NCBI RefSeq assembly: GCF_036289405.1
Contig: NZ_JAYFFI010000001.1
Coordinates: 434,001 to 498,000 of the forward strand
Origin: Pseudoramibacter faecis
GTDB taxonomy: Bacteria; Bacillota; Clostridia; Eubacteriales; Eubacteriaceae
Direction of reading: 5' to 3'
Length of the DNA: 64,000 nucleotides
Part shown: piece after piece, positions 51,112-59,287 of the stretch
Layout: each line of letters opens with the position of its first letter
How positions within the stretch are numbered: the first letter of the stretch is position 1
Notes under the pieces: generated by a model
Databases searched by the model: none
Seen by the model: the letters and a program-made list of their open reading frames with translations, nothing else
Told to the model about the DNA's origin: nothing
Position numbers and translations under genes: made by a program

Positions 51112-52047
51112 TTATGCTAAGCAGCTTACAATATTTTGCGCGGTTTCGTCATCAATAATGAGGGTGTCAATGACGCCACTATTAAGACAACCAATGACCG
51201 CATTCATTTTATCTTTCCCGCCAGCAATGGCAACAACGTTTGGAATCTTTTTTAGCAGATTCATGTCAGCGCTAACTACACGATTTCTGAGCTCGCACCC
51301 GCGCCATTCACCATCTTGTTTGATTGGATTAATACAAATATCTCCAATATAACCCGCATCATTTAATCCTTTTAATTCCAATTCGGATAATAAATGACGG
51401 CGTGAAAGCGAAGCGTTCTTATTCAATTGACCAATACCAAAAACAGCCATGTCGCAACCTTCCATGCTCGCAAACGATTTTTGAATAACAGGCTCTGCCA
51501 TCAATAACTTCTTAGCCTGCGGGCTGGCCAAAATAACCGGCGAATACAAAATCTTGCAAGCACAGTCTAATTTATTCGCTAAAGCTCTTGCGATTTCGTC
51601 GGATTTTATACTTTTCTGATCGTTGTTTTCCGCGCCAACCATCTGAACCACTTGACATTCAGATCGATTCAAATAGGACATGTGTTTAATGGTTTCAGCC
51701 AGCGTGATCCCCCAGGAAACACCGATGTTCATTTTCTGCTTAATCGCACTTTCAAGATAAATGGCTGCACGCGCCGCAAGCATTGGCAGGAAATTTTTTT
51801 CACCGTAGGTGTCAGCGACAATCACTTGTTTAAGTTCAAAATGATTCTCTATCAAGCTTGCCGTTTCAATATTCGTGTCTCCAAAGCCGTTAACCCGAAT
51901 GGTTACAACACCAAGTTTTTGAAGCTCGCCTATCATCCGATTGACCTTCTGGCGCGTCATATTCAGTTTTTTTGCAATTTCATCCTGTGTTTCGCCCATC
52001 GTATAGTACAAATGTGCGATCTTGATATACAATTCTCTATTGGTCAT
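51112..52047 (-). CDS. SorC-family sugar-responsive regulator
   Basis: A 311-residue regulator. The HTH is YYTMGETQDEIAKKLNMTRQ followed by KVNRMIGELQ. The large C-terminal sugar-phosphate domain has MNIGVSWGITLAETI, and VVAIAGGKDKMNAV near the end. It should control the kinase-dehydrogenase-aldolase operon downstream in response to a phosphorylated sugar. Neither ATG 52047 nor GTG 52080 has a strong ribosome site; I chose the ATG by domain position. Confidence 0.9.
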   Translation of the reverse strand: MTNRELYIKIAHLYYTMGETQDEIAKKLNMTRQKVNRMIGELQKLGVVTIRVNGFGDTNIETASLIENHFELKQVIVADTYGEKNFLPMLAARAAIYLESAIKQKMNIGVSWGITLAETIKHMSYLNRSECQVVQMVGAENNDQKSIKSDEIARALANKLDCACKILYSPVILASPQAKKLLMAEPVIQKSFASMEGCDMAVFGIGQLNKNASLSRRHLLSELELKGLNDAGYIGDICINPIKQDGEWRGCELRNRVVSADMNLLKKIPNVVAIAGGKDKMNAVIGCLNSGVIDTLIIDDETAQNIVSCLA

Positions 52048-52309
52048 TCTCGTATGTCTCAGTGTATTTGTTTTATTCACCTACGTTGGCTGGTGCTTAC
52101 CAAGTGCTGCCGTGCCTAATGCCGATAGTAACAGGGCAAATCGCAGCGGCACATTTCAATCTTTTTCAGGATCTGAGCCCCTGGCGTTTATCTGTTGTCT
52201 CTTTTATCGTTTCTTCAACTGCCGTTCCAAATTTGCGTCAGATTTTGCTTTGCCCACCATCTGTCTTCGACTAAAGCGATCTTACGGGTGTCTTCTCTAT
52301 AGTGGTCGT
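52048..52309. other. Decayed sequence between the SorC gene and the right repeat
   Basis: No gene that I can support. It probably continues the eroded right-hand copy of the small charged gene. Confidence 0.5.
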
Positions 52310-52382
52310 CTAACTTTCCGCTTCATCGCTGGCGCTTGTCACTCTTTTGGCTAATTGATCGTGATCTTTCTGATTCTTTCGT
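52310..52382 (-). pseudogene. Decayed copy of the small charged protein gene
   Basis: Matches the start of the gene at 47190-47444: QKDHDQLAKRV, then SASDEAE, against QKDKDQLEKRV and IASDEAA. The start codon has become ACG, one extra A shifts the frame right after it, and a stop follows after DEAES. Confidence 0.8.
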
Positions 52383-52424
52383 TAGCCCTCACCCTTCAAC
52401 ATTTTACCCTTAATTCCATATATT

Positions 52425-52452
52425 ATTATATCGCCGTCCCAGATGATGTCAA
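52425..52452 (-). promoter_or_regulatory. Promoter of the decayed right copy
   Basis: TTGACA, 16-base spacer, TATAAT on the minus strand; still intact and matching the left copy in layout. Confidence 0.85.
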
Positions 52453-52477
52453 GATTTTTAGGCAACCATCAGCGCGC

Positions 52478-52505
52478 AAAAAAAGAAGGCGCAACGCCTT
52501 CTTTT
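52478..52505 (-). terminator. Terminator of the zinc operon (right repeat)
   Basis: AAGAAGGCG-ttg-CGCCTTCTT followed by T on the minus strand, 30 bases after the lipoprotein stop. Confidence 0.92.
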
Positions 52506-52534
52506 GGCCGCTTCGCATTTCGCTTGCCGCGCCT

Positions 52535-53029
52535 CTACAAAAGCTTGGCACCCACCAGGTGACAATAGAGTGCGCCCTTTTCCCGATAGGTTTTGAACCG
52601 ACCTTCGACAGTGATTTCGCTGTCCTTGGCCGGATAATCCGCCGGATAGGCGTGCTTGCCGGCGAGAACAAACTCAATGCCCTGGGAGCAGCACGCCGTC
52701 GCATCCTGAATGACGCAGGAAAAGTATACCCGCTTGTTTTCTTCCAGCACGTTAAAACGGCCCTTCATGCGGACCCGCCTCCCTTCGTAGGCTTTGGGCT
52801 TTTGCATCATGCCCGTCACCTCGGCGTATACCGCGGTGCTGCTCATCACCGAAAGGTCGAGGGTTTCTTTTTTTCGGTTGGCCGCGGCGACGCTGTCGGT
52901 CTCACCGCCTTTGGCCGCGCCGGCGGCGTCGGACGGTGCCCCGCCGCAGCCGGCGAGCACCGCCGCCAGCATCACAGACAGCAGCAACAAAGCCGCCCCC
53001 TTTCTCCGTGCGTCTTTCATCCATCTCAT
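52535..53029 (-). CDS. Zinc-operon lipoprotein with OB-like fold
   Basis: A 164-residue lipoprotein with lipobox AVLAGC. The domain YEGRRVRMKGRFNVLEENKR, then DATACCSQGIEFVLAG and SEITVEGRFKTYREKGALYC, recurs in clostridial zinc-transport operons. The ACC motif may bind metal. Its ATG overlaps the znuB stop (TGATG). The role is not established. Confidence 0.85.
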   Translation of the reverse strand: MRWMKDARRKGAALLLLSVMLAAVLAGCGGAPSDAAGAAKGGETDSVAAANRKKETLDLSVMSSTAVYAEVTGMMQKPKAYEGRRVRMKGRFNVLEENKRVYFSCVIQDATACCSQGIEFVLAGKHAYPADYPAKDSEITVEGRFKTYREKGALYCHLVGAKLL

Positions 53030-53862
53030 CAGCTCACCGCCTTCCCGGCCAGCCAGAAAACGGCAAACACCGCGAGGTCGACGGCCACAATGGTGGAGCC
53101 CACCGGCGTCCCGGCGCACACCGAAATCAAAATGCCCGACGCGGCGCCGATCACCGAGACGACCACCGAGCAGATCGTCACCGAAAGAAAGCTTTTAAAC
53201 ACCCGCATGGCCGACAGCGCCGGGAAAATAATCAGCGCCGAGATGAGCAGCGAGCCCACCAGGTTCATCCCCAGCACGATAATCACCGCGATCACCACCG
53301 CGATGAGCAGGTTGTAGGCATCCACCGGCGTGCCTGCGGAGCGGGCGAAGGCCTCGTCAAAGGTCACGTCGAAAATATGATGATAAAAGAAGATAAAGAC
53401 CGCCGTCACGAGCACCGACAGCCCCACACACAATGCCACCTCTTCATGGGAGAGGGTCAGAATTGCCGTGGAGCCGAAAAGCGTGCTGCACACGTCGCCG
53501 GAGAGATTGGCCGAGGTGGAGAAAACATTCATCACCAGGTAGCCAAAGGCCAGCGATGCCACCGAGATCATCGCGATGGCCGCATCGCCCTTGATCTTCG
53601 CATTCCGGCCGGTGCGCAGCAGCAACACCGCACTGACGATAGTCACCGGCATCATCAGCACCATGTTGTTGGTCAGCTTCATGACGGTGGCTACCGTCAT
53701 CGCGCCGAACGCCACATGGGAAAGCCCGTCGCCGATAAAGGAAAAGCGCTTGAGCACGAGCGTTACGCCGATCAGCGAGGAGCACAGCGCAATGAGCACC
53801 CCCACCACCAGCGCGTAGCGCACAAAGGCGTGACCCATATACAGGCTGATGGTTGTTAGCAT
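53029..53862 (-). CDS. znuB: Zinc/manganese ABC transporter permease
   Basis: A 277-residue ABC-3 family permease with about eight helices. FIGDGLSHVAFGAM is the family signature. It overlaps the end of the ATPase gene by seven bases. Confidence 0.94.
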   Translation of the reverse strand: MLTTISLYMGHAFVRYALVVGVLIALCSSLIGVTLVLKRFSFIGDGLSHVAFGAMTVATVMKLTNNMVLMMPVTIVSAVLLLRTGRNAKIKGDAAIAMISVASLAFGYLVMNVFSTSANLSGDVCSTLFGSTAILTLSHEEVALCVGLSVLVTAVFIFFYHHIFDVTFDEAFARSAGTPVDAYNLLIAVVIAVIIVLGMNLVGSLLISALIIFPALSAMRVFKSFLSVTICSVVVSVIGAASGILISVCAGTPVGSTIVAVDLAVFAVFWLAGKAVS

Positions 53863-54617
53863 CGGGCTTCACCTCCCCGCCAGTCCACAAAGCGCCGGCC
53901 GATATCGCTGGCCAGATACGCCTTGCGGGTGCCGAAAAACGGGCGGCTCCCCACGTGGAGAATATGACTCGCATAGGTCACCGCCTCGCCGACGTCGTGG
54001 GAGATCATGATGATGGTCAGTCCCTGGCGGTTGAGCTCGGCGATCAAGGCGTACATTTCCGTCGTAACCCTGGGGTCCAGCCCCGCCACCGGCTCGTCCA
54101 AAAGGAGCATCCGGCCGGCAGCGCACAAAGCCCGGGCCAAAAGCACCCGCTGCTGCTGCCCGCCGGAAAGCTCCCGGTAGCAGCGCCGCGCCATATCCGC
54201 GATGTCCATGCGCGCCATGTTCGCTGCCGCCCGGGCTTTTTCCGCCCGGGTATAAAAGGGACGAAAGCCCCGCCGCTGAAAGCCGGAAAGCACGATCTCC
54301 CGCACCGACGCCGGAAAGTCCCGTTGCACCTCGGTCTGCTGGGGCAGATAACCGATGTCTCGATTGCTCAGCCCCGGAGCAAAAACGATGCTGCCCCCGA
54401 GAGGCGGCACAAGCCCCAACAAAGTTTTCATCAACGTCGACTTGCCGACGCCGTTCTCCCCAACGATACACAGATAATCTCCCGCACACACCTCAAAATT
54501 GATGCGGGACGCCACGGCCTGTGAGCCGTAGCCCAGCGTCACGTCTGTGCAGGTGATTTGCGGCGCCGCTTCCTCCGGCGCTGCGGCTTTTAATTGCGTT
54601 GCTTTCTGACGGTTCAT
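53856..54617 (-). CDS. znuC: Zinc/manganese ABC transporter ATPase
   Basis: A 253-residue ATPase. Walker A is GENGVGKSTL, the signature LSGGQQQRVLLARAL, Walker B MLLLDEPVAGLD and the switch His in ISHDVGE. IGYLPQQTEVQRDFPASV is typical of the zinc/manganese group. Start after AGGAG. Confidence 0.95.
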   Translation of the reverse strand: MNRQKATQLKAAAPEEAAPQITCTDVTLGYGSQAVASRINFEVCAGDYLCIVGENGVGKSTLMKTLLGLVPPLGGSIVFAPGLSNRDIGYLPQQTEVQRDFPASVREIVLSGFQRRGFRPFYTRAEKARAAANMARMDIADMARRCYRELSGGQQQRVLLARALCAAGRMLLLDEPVAGLDPRVTTEMYALIAELNRQGLTIIMISHDVGEAVTYASHILHVGSRPFFGTRKAYLASDIGRRFVDWRGGEARC

Positions 54618-54652
54618 CCGTTTCTCCTGTCAATGTCAAAACCGGTTAGAAA

Positions 54653-55672
54653 TCAAAGGGCCTTCCGCAGAACCTTGAGGTTGCTCTGCATCACCGAAAG
54701 GTAGGTGGCTCCGCCTTTGATGTCCTTCGACGTGGTGGACTGCATGGAATCGAGGGTCAGGATTTTCTGATTCTTCTTCTTGGTGTTTTTAATGATGGTT
54801 TTTGCGATTTTATGATCGTTGTTTTCGATGGTCATCACGGTTTTCAGGTTCAGCGCGTCCACCTTCTTCGCTAAGAAAGCAATGGTCTTAAAGCTCGCCT
54901 CGGATTCCGCCGAGCAGCCGACAAATGCCGCGTAATAATCGAGGTGATAATCGTCGACCAGATAGCGGAAGGGGAAGCGGTCGCCGAAGACAAGGGTTTT
55001 GTTTTTCGCCGCGGCCGTGGCCTTGGTGTAATCCGCGTCGAGCGACGCGAGTTTCGCGTCATAGGCCTTGAGGTTTTTCGCATAGGTGTCAGCGTGGGCG
55101 CTGTCGGCTTTGGCAAGCGCCTTTTCAATGGCCGCGCAGAGCGTTCTGGCGTTTTTCAGCGACAGCCACACGTGTTCGTCGTATTCGACCTCTTCTTCGC
55201 CGCCCTTTTCGTCGTCTTCCTTCTCGGCCTGCATGCCTTCCTTCACTTCCTCTTGCTTTTTGTTCTTGCCCATGACCTCCATCAGGTTGATAACCTGCAT
55301 GTTTTTATTTTTGGCTTCCTTCAGCGCGTCCTTCACCCAGCCGTCGGATTCGCCGCCGACGTGGATAAACACATCGCAGTTGGCAATCTTGGCGATGTCC
55401 CCCGCGCTGGGCTGATAGCTGTGCAGGTCCGTGCCGTTCTTTAAGAGCAGGGTCAGCTCGGTATCGGCCGCCCGCTTGCCCAGGATTTGCTTCGCCCAGT
55501 CGTATGCCGGGAAGACGGTGGCGACCACCTTGAGTTTTTTGCCGCCGGCCGCGCTTTTTTTCGATTCGTTTGCTTTGCCGCAGCCCGTCGCAAGCAGCGG
55601 CAAGCAAAGCGCCGCCATCAGCACGAGCACGATCAGGGTCCTGATGCCCCGTTTTTGTTTTGCTGTTGTCAT
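54653..55672 (-). CDS. znuA: Zinc/manganese ABC transporter binding lipoprotein
   Basis: A 339-residue cluster A-I binding protein with lipobox LLATGC. Metal ligands appear in TDLHSYQPS, DEHVWLS and the Glu/Asp near the end. An acidic Glu/Lys/Asp-rich loop (about residues 140-165) replaces the usual His-rich loop of ZnuA. Confidence 0.93.
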   Translation of the reverse strand: MTTAKQKRGIRTLIVLVLMAALCLPLLATGCGKANESKKSAAGGKKLKVVATVFPAYDWAKQILGKRAADTELTLLLKNGTDLHSYQPSAGDIAKIANCDVFIHVGGESDGWVKDALKEAKNKNMQVINLMEVMGKNKKQEEVKEGMQAEKEDDEKGGEEEVEYDEHVWLSLKNARTLCAAIEKALAKADSAHADTYAKNLKAYDAKLASLDADYTKATAAAKNKTLVFGDRFPFRYLVDDYHLDYYAAFVGCSAESEASFKTIAFLAKKVDALNLKTVMTIENNDHKIAKTIIKNTKKKNQKILTLDSMQSTTSKDIKGGATYLSVMQSNLKVLRKAL

Positions 55673-55748
55673 TTGTTAAACCTCCGAAATTGAAAATGAA
55701 TGGTGTCTGTTGTTCCCGATTTGAATCTTTCGTTTCAACCTTAGAAGC

Positions 55749-56066
55749 TCAATCGTCCAGGCGCACCTTGGCCGCCACCAGGGTCTGACTTGCGGCGGGG
55801 CGCCCCGCCGCCCGCATCGCCGGCACGAGCAGAAACCAAAGGCCGCAGGGCGTCACCGCAACCGCGACACTGCCGCCCGCGCCCAAAAGGGCCAGCTGAT
55901 GCTCACACTGGGCCACGGCGGCGCAAATCGGACAATGATCGCCGCTGCAGTCGTGCCCCGCTTCCGCAATGACAAAAAATAAAAAGGCAGCGACCGTCGC
56001 CACGATCAGCAGACTGACGATGCGACGCGCGCTTAAAACCGCTCTTTCGGACGCTTTTGCTGTCAT
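55749..56066 (-). CDS. Membrane protein with CPIC motif in the zinc operon
   Basis: A 105-residue protein with two helices (about 14-34 and 63-82) and a loop HDCSGDHCPICAAVAQCEHQ whose Cys/His residues could bind metal. Proteins like this accompany zinc operons in clostridia. Lies between the Fur-family regulator and znuA. Confidence 0.8.
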   Translation of the reverse strand: MTAKASERAVLSARRIVSLLIVATVAAFLFFVIAEAGHDCSGDHCPICAAVAQCEHQLALLGAGGSVAVAVTPCGLWFLLVPAMRAAGRPAASQTLVAAKVRLDD

Positions 56067-56108
56067 CGTGTGCTCCCCTCCTGTGAAATCCCAAATCCGG
56101 CTCCCGGA

Positions 56109-56546
56109 CTACGGCGCGCCGTTTTCTTTCTGCCTCCGACACGCCTCGCACAGCCCGTAAAAAACCGTTCGTTTCGGATCCAGCGCAAAACCGTGCTCCG
56201 CAGAGAGATGGTCGCAGATCACCTCCAGCACGTCACAGTTCAGGTGAATCAGCTTGCCGCAGCGCTCGCATTTTAAATGATAACAGGTGCCGCCGGCCGC
56301 GTGGGCCCCCTCGCCAATGTATTCAAAGCAGGCCGAATGCCGGCCCCCGCCGTTGTATTTTTCCACCGCGCCTTCGTCCACCAGACGCTCCAGCTGGCGA
56401 TAAACCGTCGTGCGCCCGATCGGCCGGCCCGCCGCACAAAGATAGGCATAAACATCGCCGGCCGTCACGTGACCGGTCTCCAAACTTTTCAGCGCTGCGA
56501 GAATCTCGTCTCGCTGTCTGGTTTTGTATTGTCCTCTGCTTCCCAT
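56109..56546 (-). CDS. Fur-family regulator, probably Zur
   Basis: A 145-residue regulator. The winged helix includes GRPIGRTTVYRQLERLVDEG, then HLKCERCGKLIHLNCD and a C-terminal LCEAC, giving the structural CxxC zinc site. As first gene of a zinc-transport operon it is most likely Zur. Start MGSRGQYKTRQR follows GAGGG. Confidence 0.9.
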   Translation of the reverse strand: MGSRGQYKTRQRDEILAALKSLETGHVTAGDVYAYLCAAGRPIGRTTVYRQLERLVDEGAVEKYNGGGRHSACFEYIGEGAHAAGGTCYHLKCERCGKLIHLNCDVLEVICDHLSAEHGFALDPKRTVFYGLCEACRRQKENGAP

Positions 56547-56584
56547 ATCGGCCCTCACGCTTCCAATCCGCTTCAATCTGAATT

Positions 56585-56599
56585 TGAAATTATGTTTCA
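56585..56599. promoter_or_regulatory. Candidate Zur box 1
   Basis: TGAAACATAATTTCA on the minus strand: a TGAAA-N5-TTTCA inverted repeat overlapping the first base of the -10 box and the start of transcription. Confidence 0.7.
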
Positions 56600-56627
56600 T
56601 TTTAAGCGCTGCGCCGTTATTTGTCAA
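56599..56627 (-). promoter_or_regulatory. Promoter of the zinc operon
   Basis: TTGACA, 17-base spacer, TAAAAT on the minus strand. Confidence 0.82.
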
Positions 56628-56629
56628 TA

Positions 56630-56644
56630 TGAAATTTAATTCCA
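56630..56644. promoter_or_regulatory. Candidate Zur box 2
   Basis: TGGAATTAAATTTCA on the minus strand, one mismatch from the same TGAAA-N5-TTTCA pattern, immediately upstream of the -35 box. Confidence 0.68.
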
Positions 56645-56987
56645 AATTGATTTTGCGTATTCAAACGCTTAACGCATGTGCACCACTTTCAAACATCAAA
56701 TTCAACTTGCAAATCAATAAGCAATAAAATTTTAGATTAATTTGACATTTCGTGCTGTTATTTTATTTGCAAAATATTGTAACAATAAGACAAATATTTA
56801 CTCATATTGTGGCCGCCATCATTAAATGCAGAAGGCAAAGCGTATTTATAGAGCCTATTTTAAAAAAATCAACAATGACACATTATACAAGGCATCGCAG
56901 GAATAGAAATATCTGGAGAAAATACAAAAAATAATAACAAAATATTGTTGTAAAGAATTTTTTATAAATAGAGTAAGGAAATAAAGC
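56645..56987. other. AT-rich leader region of the peptide gene
   Basis: 343 bases with no gene that I can support. A TTGACA occurs at about 56741 but no convincing -10 box follows at the right distance. Confidence 0.5.
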
Positions 56988-57134
56988 ATGAATAATTATA
57001 AACTTTTAACTGAAAAAGAATTAGATCAAGTATCAGGAGGAGGCGGATGGCTTAGTCTTGGAATAGGCATTGCGAGTGAGATTCCCGATTTTATTAAAGG
57101 CGCTAAAAGGGCTATAATCGTGCCAAAAAAATAA
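56988..57134 (+). CDS. Double-glycine leader, bacteriocin-like peptide
   Basis: A 48-residue precursor. The leader MNNYKLLTEKELDQVSGG has the pattern of class II bacteriocin and ComC-type leaders (L..LTEKEL..VSGG). The mature part begins GGWLSLGIGIASEIPDF and ends with a basic tail, AIIVPKK, suitable for an amphipathic membrane-active or signalling peptide. The ATG follows AAGGA. No C39 exporter is in the window; the broken ABC gene at 37393 is far away. The gene is convergent with the ECF cluster and shares its terminator. Confidence 0.82.
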   Translation: MNNYKLLTEKELDQVSGGGGWLSLGIGIASEIPDFIKGAKRAIIVPKK

Positions 57135-57152
57135 ACGTCGGTATTAAATTCG

Positions 57153-57187
57153 AAAATCAGAAAGGTCATATGACTTTTCTGATTTTT
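57153..57187. terminator. Bidirectional terminator, peptide gene and ECF cluster
   Basis: Nearly perfect stem AAAATCAGAAA/TTTTCTGATTTT with inner GGTCATATGAC. Serves both the peptide gene and the minus-strand cluster. Confidence 0.9.
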
Positions 57188-58595
57188 ACAAACATTTTTC
57201 GCTTTGTATTTTGTCTATATTTACTCTGTATTCACAGCAGGCACGCATAAATTCCTCATCATGAGTGATGACTAAAATGGTTTTTCCTTTTTTCGCGGCG
57301 TTTTTTAACGCCGCTGCAATCAAAAACATATTTTCGGCATCCAATCCGCTGGTGGGTTCGTCAAGTATCAAAATATTTTTGCTCGACAGCAGCGCACAGC
57401 ATACTGCCAGTCGTTGCTTCTGTCCTCCTGACAAAGAAGCCGGATGGGAATCTTTATAGTCGTACAGCTGCATATTCTCAAGTAAATTTTTTGCCAGTTC
57501 TAAATTTTCTACATCGCATTTTGTTCCAAGCAAAAGTTCCTTTGAAACACTTTCCGTGAAAAATTGCGTCCCTGTGTCATTTGAGCAGTAATAAATATGA
57601 TTGCGCAGCTTTCTGTGTTTTGCTTTTTCACCATGAAGATAAATATTACCTTCTTTTGATTTTTCCAGCCCGCTCAAAATTAATGCCAAGCTGGTTTTTC
57701 CGGCACCGTTACTGCCTGTAACGGCGGTGATGCTGTTCTCATTAGCAAAAATATCCACGTCCTTTAATATTTGTTTCTTGTTTTTTTTGAGCGATATCCT
57801 TTCTCCTTTTATTGCAATACTGTCCGTTAGGGACGGGGCAGCCTGTTTTGTAGACGGTATATCCGCAACGCAACGAAGTCCCTTGGAAATGCGTTCACGT
57901 TTATCCATTGTACTGAACTCTGAGGGACAATATGCACGCTGTATCCGCCCGCCTTCCATGTACAAATATCTGTCGGCAAGCTCTCCCATCCAACTGAGAC
58001 GATGCTCGGCAATCAGCAATGCGTATCCCGCTTTCTTTAACTCTACAAGAATATTTTTCATTTGCATGATGCCGTCTTTATCCAGATTTGCGGTCGGTTC
58101 ATCAAATACAAAGGCCTGCGGATGCATAGCATATACGGAAGCTACTGCCGTTCGCTGTTTTTCGCCGCTTGAAAGTAAATCCAGGGATATACTCCCTATA
58201 CTCTCCAATCTCATCTTACGGATAGCGTCCTTTGTTCTCTTTTGAATGTCGAATTGTGCGAAACCGTAATTTTCACAGCCAAACGCGATCTCGCCCTCAA
58301 GCTCCGACGAAAAGAACTGTCTTTGCGGATCTTGAAATATACTGCCTACCGCTCTGCCGATATCATAGGACGGCATTGTTTCAATATCTTTTCCTGCGAT
58401 TCGTATGCTGCCTGTTTTTATCCCTTTGTAATACTTCGGGGCCAGACCGTTGACCAGTCTTGTAATGGTCGTTTTTCCGCATCCGGATTTTCCGGTAAGA
58501 ACCACACATTCGCCGGCTTTTATCGTTAAATTTATATTCGTCACACCGTGGTTGCTGTCAGCATACCGAAAGGAAACATTTTTTAAGTCGATCAT
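57186..58595 (-). CDS. ECF transporter ATPase, two ABC domains
   Basis: A 469-residue protein holding both energy-coupling ATPases in one chain. Domain one has Walker A GKSGCGKTT and LLSSGEKQRTAVA; domain two has GSNGAGKTS, SLSGGQKQRLAVC and LILDEPTSGLD. It powers the ECF complex with the T and S components encoded just upstream. ATGA overlap with the EcfT gene. Confidence 0.93.
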   Translation of the reverse strand: MIDLKNVSFRYADSNHGVTNINLTIKAGECVVLTGKSGCGKTTITRLVNGLAPKYYKGIKTGSIRIAGKDIETMPSYDIGRAVGSIFQDPQRQFFSSELEGEIAFGCENYGFAQFDIQKRTKDAIRKMRLESIGSISLDLLSSGEKQRTAVASVYAMHPQAFVFDEPTANLDKDGIMQMKNILVELKKAGYALLIAEHRLSWMGELADRYLYMEGGRIQRAYCPSEFSTMDKRERISKGLRCVADIPSTKQAAPSLTDSIAIKGERISLKKNKKQILKDVDIFANENSITAVTGSNGAGKTSLALILSGLEKSKEGNIYLHGEKAKHRKLRNHIYYCSNDTGTQFFTESVSKELLLGTKCDVENLELAKNLLENMQLYDYKDSHPASLSGGQKQRLAVCCALLSSKNILILDEPTSGLDAENMFLIAAALKNAAKKGKTILVITHDEEFMRACCEYRVNIDKIQSEKCL

Positions 58596-59287
58596 ATTCT
58601 GATGCCTCCGATCCACAAATAACCCAATGCCGAAGCTGCCCATAAAATCATTACCGATATATCCGTTATTTCAATCCTGCTCTCATAGTAGCTGCTTCTT
58701 ATTCCCGGCGACTCTCCGCCTCTTGCAATAGCTGAAACGGAAAGCTGATCGGCTATCATCAAAATTCTGATGAGGAGGGGGATCAGCACGTATTCGCAGC
58801 TTCTTGCAGGTGCTTTCAGTATACGTTTCATACCTGTCAAATTCCTGCTTTTCATGGACAGGCACACACTCCTCAGCTCTGATTTCATGGTAGGAAAAAA
58901 TCTGAATACTACAAGGACACCCAGAATAGCCGATGTAGGAAGGTGAATGCCGCTTAGGAACGCTGAAACCTTTCCGGGCGGGGTTGTAATCAAGTCCCAC
59001 GATACTAAAATGACAGGTGAAAGATTCCAAAGCATCAGTACATAAAATTCCGAAAAAATCACCATATGAAGTCCGCGGTGTTGTATGGCATAAAGCAAAA
59101 GTCCCAGCAGCATATAAAATATGCCGTAGTTAAATATAATTTTCAGCTTCCCCTGCGCCGCAAGGCACAAACAGGCGGTAATCGTAAGGATACAACTGAG
59201 GATAACATCTTTTCCCAGCGAAGCGGCTGTCAGCACACAAAAGAAACCCCATATTTTAGTGATGACAGCAAGTGAAACTTTCTTCAT
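58592..59287 (-). CDS. ECF transporter T component
   Basis: A 231-residue membrane protein of the CbiQ/EcfT family with about five helices. Coupling motifs lie in SMKSRNLTGMKRI and the late Ala-Arg-Gly segment (SAIARGGES). It links the ATPase to the S component. Overlaps the upstream gene by one base (TAATG). Confidence 0.9.
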   Translation of the reverse strand: MKKVSLAVITKIWGFFCVLTAASLGKDVILSCILTITACLCLAAQGKLKIIFNYGIFYMLLGLLLYAIQHRGLHMVIFSEFYVLMLWNLSPVILVSWDLITTPPGKVSAFLSGIHLPTSAILGVLVVFRFFPTMKSELRSVCLSMKSRNLTGMKRILKAPARSCEYVLIPLLIRILMIADQLSVSAIARGGESPGIRSSYYESRIEITDISVMILWAASALGYLWIGGIRI

